A stretch of 49,838 bases of DNA from Singulisphaera sp. GP187 (GTDB lineage: Bacteria; Planctomycetota; Phycisphaerae; Phycisphaerales; SM1A02). The notes below the pieces were generated by a model. It saw nothing but the letters and a program-made list of their open reading frames with translations, searched no databases and was not told the DNA's origin. The stretch covers positions 1 to 49,838 of the forward strand of contig CAMBWI010000010.1 of assembly GCA_945871445.1 (NCBI GenBank). Direction: 5' to 3'. The translations under genes and the position numbers were made by a program. Shown in pieces: positions 49,051-49,838 of this stretch. The stretch's first letter is position 1, and the number at the start of each line of letters is the position of its first letter.

Positions 49051-49838
49051 ATGACCAACCGAACGACTCGGCTATTGACCAACCTTTGCGCTCTTTCCTT
49101 CACAATTGCCATTGGCTCGAGAGCCTTTGCGCAAGATGCGCTGATCAATGAAGTCCGAGTGGACCAACCCGGCATTGACTTGAGCGAATATGTCGAGTTC
49201 AAGGGCACCCCTGGATCGTCACTCGCAGGCTTGACGCTTGTTGTGATCGGCGATGATGACGCAGCTTCACCACCAAATCAAAATGGAACCATTGAATCTG
49301 TTGTCGCACTCTCTGGAAATTTCTCTTCGACGGGATTCTTTGTTCTCGCAGAATCAACCTATCAGTTCGGGACTCCTGATCAAGTCGCAATTCTGAACTT
49401 TGAAAATCCAGATAATGTCACTTTCGTGTTGGTCAGTGGATTCACTGGATCGAATGGTCAAGATCTTGATACAAACAACGACGGAATTCTTGATGTGCTC
49501 CCTTGGACTGCGATCATCAGTTCGGTCGCATTGATTCAAACTGTAAATCCAGATGGGACAAATGCGGACTTCGTCTATTCCACCAATCGAGTTGGACCAG
49601 ATGGAACATCATCTCCAGCACAAGTTTGGCTCTGCGCTGACAGCAATACGTGGCGAATTGGATCTGCTGATACAACGGCAGGAACAGATTCCCCAGGCGT
49701 AGCAAATCCAACGTGCGGCAGTGGAGTTGCAATCCGACTTTCGGAGATCCGAATCGATCAGCCTGGAACAGACAATGATGAATATGTCGAAATTCAGGGA
49801 CCAGCTGGATTCAATATGAATGGATTTTCGATCATCGT
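49051..49838 (+). CDS. Secreted lamin-tail-like repeat protein, N-terminal part (runs off the right edge)
   Basis: The frame from ATG 49051 stays open for 262 codons to the window end. Residues 1-27 form a Sec signal peptide (basic start, hydrophobic core LCALSFTIAIG, cleavage after SRAFA). Directly after it stands LINEVRVDQPGIDLSEYVEF. The same pattern returns about 195 residues later as IRLSEIRIDQPGTDNDEYVE. This is the start motif of lamin-tail-like domains (xxxNEVxxxxxxxxxEYVEL), so the protein carries at least two such modules. Between them lie Asp/Asn-rich segments (DLDTNNDGILDVLPW), suggesting calcium binding. It is probably a surface or secreted protein; an enzyme domain or sorting tail may follow beyond the window. 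Confidence 0.85.
   Translation, partial: MTNRTTRLLTNLCALSFTIAIGSRAFAQDALINEVRVDQPGIDLSEYVEFKGTPGSSLAGLTLVVIGDDDAASPPNQNGTIESVVALSGNFSSTGFFVLAESTYQFGTPDQVAILNFENPDNVTFVLVSGFTGSNGQDLDTNNDGILDVLPWTAIISSVALIQTVNPDGTNADFVYSTNRVGPDGTSSPAQVWLCADSNTWRIGSADTTAGTDSPGVANPTCGSGVAIRLSEIRIDQPGTDNDEYVEIQGPAGFNMNGFSII

Overview
The window (about 49.8 kb, close to 50% GC) is a dense, ordinary-looking bacterial chromosome segment. The gene content suggests a planctomycete, probably of the Phycisphaerae. Points in favour are a type III glutamine synthetase, an EssC/FtsK-like ATPase beside WXG100-like small proteins, a FlgI-like lipoprotein with no other flagellar gene nearby, a Minf_1886-family protein, a secreted lamin-tail-like protein and frequent TTG/GTG starts. 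This assignment is inference; no rRNA is present. No insertion sequence, integrase, CRISPR array or phage gene was seen.

Layout. 1-2169 (minus strand): start of a PPK2 kinase, tRNA-Val(GAC) and gltX. 2206-4363: a phosphoesterase, a small membrane protein and CorA. 4364-4811: a non-coding gap with a long near-perfect hairpin (candidate structured RNA) and the leader of glnN. 4812-11182: type III glutamine synthetase, trigger factor, a SHOCT-like protein, ClpX, free-methionine-sulfoxide reductase and ribosomal protein L28. 11183-11866: a long leader with a good promoter. 11867-15782: dnaG-rpoD, the core of the classical macromolecular synthesis operon. 15787-17226 (minus): an aldehyde dehydrogenase.

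17258-22334 is the most distinctive part, a compact type VII secretion-like locus: a WXG100-like protein, a coiled-coil protein, a second mini WXG100-like protein and a 1303-residue membrane-anchored FtsK/EssC-type ATPase. No EccB, EccD, EccE or mycosin gene is present. 22426-28915 holds tRNA-Val(TAC), a FlgI-like lipoprotein, SMC and a HdeD-like protein. 28895-34427 has a short asparaginase-domain protein and a YyaL-type thioredoxin protein (both minus), then a membrane protein, lysA and an SRPBCC protein (plus). 34429-35591 (minus) is pgsA-pgpA, two steps of phosphatidylglycerol synthesis. 35716-42487 is a tightly overlapping nuoJKLMN block, the membrane arm of complex I without nuoA-I. 42504-45864 holds tRNA-Arg(ACG), polX and ffh. 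45922-47670 (minus) has an AI-2E-family permease and a Minf_1886 protein. 47934-49838 has an OmpA-type lipoprotein and the start of a secreted lamin-tail-like protein.

Regulation. Several genes carry a TAnnnT hexamer exactly six bases before the start codon. This would put transcription initiation on the start codon itself (leaderless mRNA). Both heads of the type VII-like locus and the divergent aldehyde dehydrogenase show it. Other genes (tig, rpoD, smc, polX, the OmpA lipoprotein, the last gene) have clear Shine-Dalgarno sites, so two initiation modes seem to coexist.
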